This document shows positions 60,217 through 64,000 of a DNA stretch of 64,000 bases, one piece after another. The stretch's first letter is position 1. The number at the start of each line of letters is the position of its first letter. The DNA comes from Halorhabdus tiamatea SARL4B (GTDB lineage Archaea > Halobacteriota > Halobacteria > Halobacteriales > Haloarculaceae). The notes beneath the pieces are model-generated. The model searched no databases. It saw nothing but the letters and a program-made list of their open reading frames with translations, and was not told where the DNA came from. The stretch is from the NCBI RefSeq assembly GCF_000470655.1, contig NC_021913.1, positions 186,001 to 250,000 of the forward strand, in the 5' to 3' direction. The position numbers were made by a program, and so were the translations under genes.

Positions 60217-63200
60217 TCATTGGTTCGTGAAGAGGTTGATGGCCTTGGCAGTGTTCGTGTCCGGTTCGATCGGGATTTGCTCGTCTATGTCACGAAGATT
60301 AGTCATCGGTTCTCGCGCACCGACGAGGGCTTCGTCGTTCTCGTCTGTTAGCGTTCCAAACACGTGGGGTAGGAACGTGTTATCGTCGTCAGGCTCAGCG
60401 TCAATTAGCGCAGGCCAAAGGTCATCGAACATCTTCTCTAGCCGCTCCGAGTAGATCGACGCCGCGTCTGCGTCCGACGGAGACGCGTCGTGAACGTCGT
60501 ACGCTCGAGCAAGGAGATTCTCGACTCGTTGCCGGTCAACGTCAATCTCGTCGCGATGAATTGCTTCTTGAAGGCCTTCCCAGTCGTAGAGACGCTCCGA
60601 GAGTTCACCCCCGTACTCTCCGTCAAACAACTGCAGGAATAGAGCACAGAATAACCCGGAGAACGTTTGCTCGATCCCGTACTTCGCCCACCGCTCGAGC
60701 GGCGTAGCCTCTACCAGGAGGTCTTCGTACTCGTGGTGATGATGGAATTGGTGGTAATGGGATTGGTCTTTCACCTGCATCGGGTGGAACGACATGTAGA
60801 CTGACCCAGGATGTTCCCGCCCGACCCGGGAATAAGACTGAATGTACTCAGCCGTCGAGCGCGGAGTGCCATGGAACGCTATGAAATTGAACCGCTCGAT
60901 GTCGATACCGTGCGAGATCATTGACGTCGCGATGACGACGTGAATGGGCTCTTCGCGATCCTCACGATCAGCTTCGATCTCGTCCTTGTACGTCCGGACC
61001 AGGCTGAGTGGAGTTTCGCCCGTCATGAGAACGGGACGAAGGGTGTGATAGTTTCCGTCGGCCGTCGCCAGGTTTCGGTTTATCATCGTCCGGACTGAGC
61101 GCTTCATCAGCTGGGTGTTGTCCTTCGCGTAGTGATACGAGACCTGGACCTCATAGTCGTCGAGAACGTCGATCAATTCATCCTTTCTCTCGTCCTCGCC
61201 GGGCGAAAAGTCCAGTTCGTCGTAATCGTATTCTCCTTCGTTGGGGTCTCGGTCAGCTATCGCCCCATCCAGCTCGGCAGGATTTTCCTGAAACTCTTGG
61301 ACGATCCGTGCTTGCTCTTCGTGGATGCGGTTGATGGCGAACGTCCGAGATACGTTCCGGGGGATGCCGCCGATCATGTTGCGGCCGACTTTCCGCGGGT
61401 GAGCGTAAGCGTAGAATGACTGCTTCAGGCGAGGGCCCTGTGCGGGGAAGGTATTGTGTTCCCGCCGATATAGTGCCTCTACCTGCCGTTCAGCACCCTT
61501 AATGGTCGCAGTCGCCGCGACGACCTTCATTTGCCAACCGTCGCCGAATTCTTCGGCCAAGGTCTGCAGTAACGTCTCGTAATGGGAGTCAAAGGATCCG
61601 AATTCTTCTCGCAGCAGGTGGAGTTCGTCCTGAATTATTAACGACGGTGGGTCCACTGAGTCGACCTCCACGAGGTCCTCGTTGTCACACGTGTGCTTCG
61701 AGGGATAGTCGTAGTCGTCTACCAGACAGTCCTCTTCTCCGGTGAATCCGTGGTGAGGACACCGCGCCTCAATATGTCCGAGTAGCGTCCGAAATCGACG
61801 TTGCATCCCGACAATGGAGATCTTGTCGATCGTCGAAACGACGAACGTGGGCGCGTGGCGGTAGACTTCTCTGTCCGTGACGTAGACGGGCAGGGGTTCT
61901 TCCCCGTCGTGTAGCTTGACCCACGGACACTCCGAGTGGGTGCACACGTGATCGACTCGTGCTCGTTCGTGGTCACCGTCTATTTCGACGCTCTCGTTCC
62001 CACAGAAGGGGCACTCGGAAAGGATGAGGAACTCGTGGTCCTGATCTTCAGGCGGGTCGTCCTTCGCTTCCTGGATCCGATCGACGCGGTCGTAGCGCCG
62101 CTCGTCCATCAGCTTGTTTGGAACGTTGTCCTTGCCCACGAAGTAACCCACACTGAACGGATCGCCCTCGAGGCCGTCCTCGCGACGGACCAATTCAGCG
62201 TGTCCGAGCACCTCAGCCGCGCGCTGCAGTTGTTCGAGAGACAAAAATCGTAGCGGGAACTTCGTCAGAGCCGTAGTTCCGTACTCCTTTCCCCGCAATC
62301 TGTCGTGAAACGCGGTGAACGTGACTAACCCCAGATACGCTTCGGTTTTTCCACCACCAGTCGGATAGTAAATGACGTCTGCAGTGTCGAGTCGATTCGT
62401 CACCTCCCGGTCTGGATCAGCTTGTGCCACTATGTCGGGAATCGACATCACGATGAACACTAGTTGAAATAGTCGCCAACCTGGGAAGTCACCCATCTCG
62501 ATGAACGTCTCATTCAGGAGCGTGAACGCCTCTCGGACTCTGTCATCGTCGCGAATGAGTTTACGCCCCTGCTCGAATCGTCGACGTTCATCTCTGAATG
62601 AAGATATTGCCTCCTCAAACCGCCGCTCAGCCTCGTCAGATTTGTCAGATAATACTTCATCTCCAACGTCGAGGTAGTGGCCTTCAGCTCTCTCCATTTC
62701 ATTTTGAAGGATGAGGAGTAAGTCGTCTAAGTCGATCTCGTCAGTCCCGTTCACCTGCTCGGGGAGGTCCTCGAGAACGTGTGCGGGGAGATCTTCTTCG
62801 GACAACGAGGCATTGTCAGCTAGCACGTCGAACTGCAGCGGAATCGGTTCTCGGGGAAGATACTTTGACTGTTCGTAGACTGGGAGAGTGACGGTCCGAA
62901 CGCCGACCGGATCGGGATCAGCCAACGGATTGCGTTCTTCTGCAGGATATATCGGTTCTGCCGCACAGTTCTCACCCACCGCGTACATCCGGCCGTCGTA
63001 CTGGTACTCGTCGCGAATCTCGTCGAGTTGGAACGGCGTGATGTCCGGTCCGTCGACGCTGGCGTCAATTCCCACGTCGAAGAGGAACGCCCGCCACATC
63101 TTGTACTCGTAGTCGTCGGCGTCAGGATAGTCCGCGCCGTGAGTGTTCACCAGCGTGGCCTCGATGACGAACCGATTTTCTCCTTCGTCTCGGGACTCCT

Positions 63201-63975
63201 CTCTCACTTGGACGCGCAAATCCCCCTCCCAAAGGGGATCTACGACGTCACTGGAGTAGGTTTCGTCGATCCACCCGCGAAACGCTGACTCGTCTTCGAG
63301 AAGCCTCTCCGGGATCTCTCGACCTTCGCGTTCGCTCGTGTCGTTGGGTAATTCGCGAAACGTGAGGGGATCGTCACGAACTGTTTCCTCTGCGGCAGCG
63401 AACGCCGAAGACAGCGAGACCACTTTCGGACGTGATTCGTCAGCGAGAGAACGGAGGTCAGATCCAGTGAGGGCCAACTCATCTCCGCAATGTTCTACCA
63501 AGTCTAGCTCGATTCGTTCGTACACTGGAAGCAAGTCGACTACTGCTTCTTCTTCTTCGTCGGCACTTTCCTCGTCGCCACCGTCCGATCTGAGTTCACG
63601 CCCACCGTCCGTTGCCTCCTGTGGCACGTCTGGTTGATGGCGCGACGATTGAGGCCCTCCGCGTTCGTAGGTCGGCGTGCGGTGCAGGTGCCTTTCTCCC
63701 CCACGTTCACGCTGTTCGTCGACCTCTGGAAATCGACGATAGTAGACGTTGGCACTGGGCGTCAGCTCGACGGTCGCGTCGTCGTCGATGTTCGTGGGAA
63801 CGCGGAACGTCACCCCAATACGGAAGGGGGCGACATCTTCCGCAATGTCCTGAAACGCTTCGTCCTGAGCCAGAGCCTCGCGATATTTGTATTGGGAGGC
63901 GAGAACTCCTGCAAAGTATTGTCGAGACGGTTTAGATCCGTAGTGCGTTTGCTCGTTCGGACCCCGACCAGTCAA
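60217..63975 (-). CDS. drmA: SF2 helicase, DISARM DrmA (5' end at or beyond window edge)
   Basis: 1252 residues are visible. Helicase motif I YYPTGGGKTEAYLG (about 540), motif II IIQDELHLL (about 780), and motifs V/VI TSMISHGIDIERFNFIAFHGTPRSTAEYIQSYSRVGREHPG (about 1010-1050). A CPFCGNE...C zinc patch lies near 660. The first possible start shown is a TTG at 63975, but the frame stays open to the edge, so the gene may begin outside. DrmA is the DNA-translocating core of DISARM. Confidence 0.92.
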   Translation of the reverse strand: MTGRGPNEQTHYGSKPSRQYFAGVLASQYKYREALAQDEAFQDIAEDVAPFRIGVTFRVPTNIDDDATVELTPSANVYYRRFPEVDEQRERGGERHLHRTPTYERGGPQSSRHQPDVPQEATDGGRELRSDGGDEESADEEEEAVVDLLPVYERIELDLVEHCGDELALTGSDLRSLADESRPKVVSLSSAFAAAEETVRDDPLTFRELPNDTSEREGREIPERLLEDESAFRGWIDETYSSDVVDPLWEGDLRVQVREESRDEGENRFVIEATLVNTHGADYPDADDYEYKMWRAFLFDVGIDASVDGPDITPFQLDEIRDEYQYDGRMYAVGENCAAEPIYPAEERNPLADPDPVGVRTVTLPVYEQSKYLPREPIPLQFDVLADNASLSEEDLPAHVLEDLPEQVNGTDEIDLDDLLLILQNEMERAEGHYLDVGDEVLSDKSDEAERRFEEAISSFRDERRRFEQGRKLIRDDDRVREAFTLLNETFIEMGDFPGWRLFQLVFIVMSIPDIVAQADPDREVTNRLDTADVIYYPTGGGKTEAYLGLVTFTAFHDRLRGKEYGTTALTKFPLRFLSLEQLQRAAEVLGHAELVRREDGLEGDPFSVGYFVGKDNVPNKLMDERRYDRVDRIQEAKDDPPEDQDHEFLILSECPFCGNESVEIDGDHERARVDHVCTHSECPWVKLHDGEEPLPVYVTDREVYRHAPTFVVSTIDKISIVGMQRRFRTLLGHIEARCPHHGFTGEEDCLVDDYDYPSKHTCDNEDLVEVDSVDPPSLIIQDELHLLREEFGSFDSHYETLLQTLAEEFGDGWQMKVVAATATIKGAERQVEALYRREHNTFPAQGPRLKQSFYAYAHPRKVGRNMIGGIPRNVSRTFAINRIHEEQARIVQEFQENPAELDGAIADRDPNEGEYDYDELDFSPGEDERKDELIDVLDDYEVQVSYHYAKDNTQLMKRSVRTMINRNLATADGNYHTLRPVLMTGETPLSLVRTYKDEIEADREDREEPIHVVIATSMISHGIDIERFNFIAFHGTPRSTAEYIQSYSRVGREHPGSVYMSFHPMQVKDQSHYHQFHHHHEYEDLLVEATPLERWAKYGIEQTFSGLFCALFLQLFDGEYGGELSERLYDWEGLQEAIHRDEIDVDRQRVENLLARAYDVHDASPSDADAASIYSERLEKMFDDLWPALIDAEPDDDNTFLPHVFGTLTDENDEALVGAREPMTNLRDIDEQIPIEPDTNTAKAINLFTNQ

Positions 63976-64000
63976 CCGACGTACTAACCTTCGGGTGATG

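Overview
The window looks like part of a haloarchaeal (class Halobacteria) megaplasmid or plasmid-derived genomic island. The proteins are acidic (Asp/Glu-rich). Transcription genes are archaeal (a TFB, bat-type HTH_10 regulators). There is an Orc1/Cdc6 initiator with origin-type repeats, and the IS elements are of haloarchaeal type. I see no rRNA, tRNA or CRISPR array. All assignments come from reading the sequence; no search was run.

Layout. 1-4 kb: a candidate defence cluster with a PD-(D/E)XK nuclease gene (minus strand, runs off the left edge), a TIR-like gene split by an ISH3-type element with a 5-bp target duplication, a small membrane protein and a second, membrane-anchored TIR-like protein. 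4-6.4 kb: an IS5-type element itself broken by a second ISH3-like element. 6.4-8.2 kb: hypothetical genes. 8.4-15.2 kb: replication block with a RecA-fold-like protein, two small proteins, a B-family polymerase with degenerate exonuclease motifs, a repeat-rich origin and orc1/cdc6. 15.2-26.6 kb: accessory block with a two-HTH regulator, VapBC, a SWIM zinc protein, an AbiE-like pair, an ArdC-like antirestriction protein, a TGT/DpdA-like protein and many small haloarchaeal families. 26.9-30.7 kb: a metabolic block (bat regulator, two aldo/keto reductases, cupin, flavodoxin lipoprotein). 30.8-45.7 kb: a membrane-anchored Mrr-type nuclease, an ABC transporter, regulators, a three-gene set of zinc-ribbon and hypothetical genes present in two full and one truncated copies, a tandem MITE and a TnpB element. 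45.8-50.1 kb: a Zn/Cd-type P-ATPase with its regulator and small genes. 50.2-55.9 kb: a HEPN-like protein, a large TnpB, a zinc-finger protein and a TFB. 56.0-64 kb: drmMII, drmC, drmB and drmA, a class 2-type DISARM defence operon cut by the right edge.

Two repeated non-coding signals tie the accessory region together. One is a hairpin leader found 19 times, always on the minus strand: a GTTTWTT-like box, then a GC-rich stem-loop often ending in GGGGTGCGG, then a start codon usually about 10-60 nt later. Eighteen copies precede genes, including TFB, TnpB, the ArdC-like gene and the TGT-like gene; one has no gene behind it. The other is a long inverted repeat, TTAACCAACA-N21-23-TGTTGGTTAA, found six times, always between genes or modules. 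I found no description of either in memory; they are the best candidates here for something undescribed, together with the TIR/membrane/TIR/nuclease cluster.
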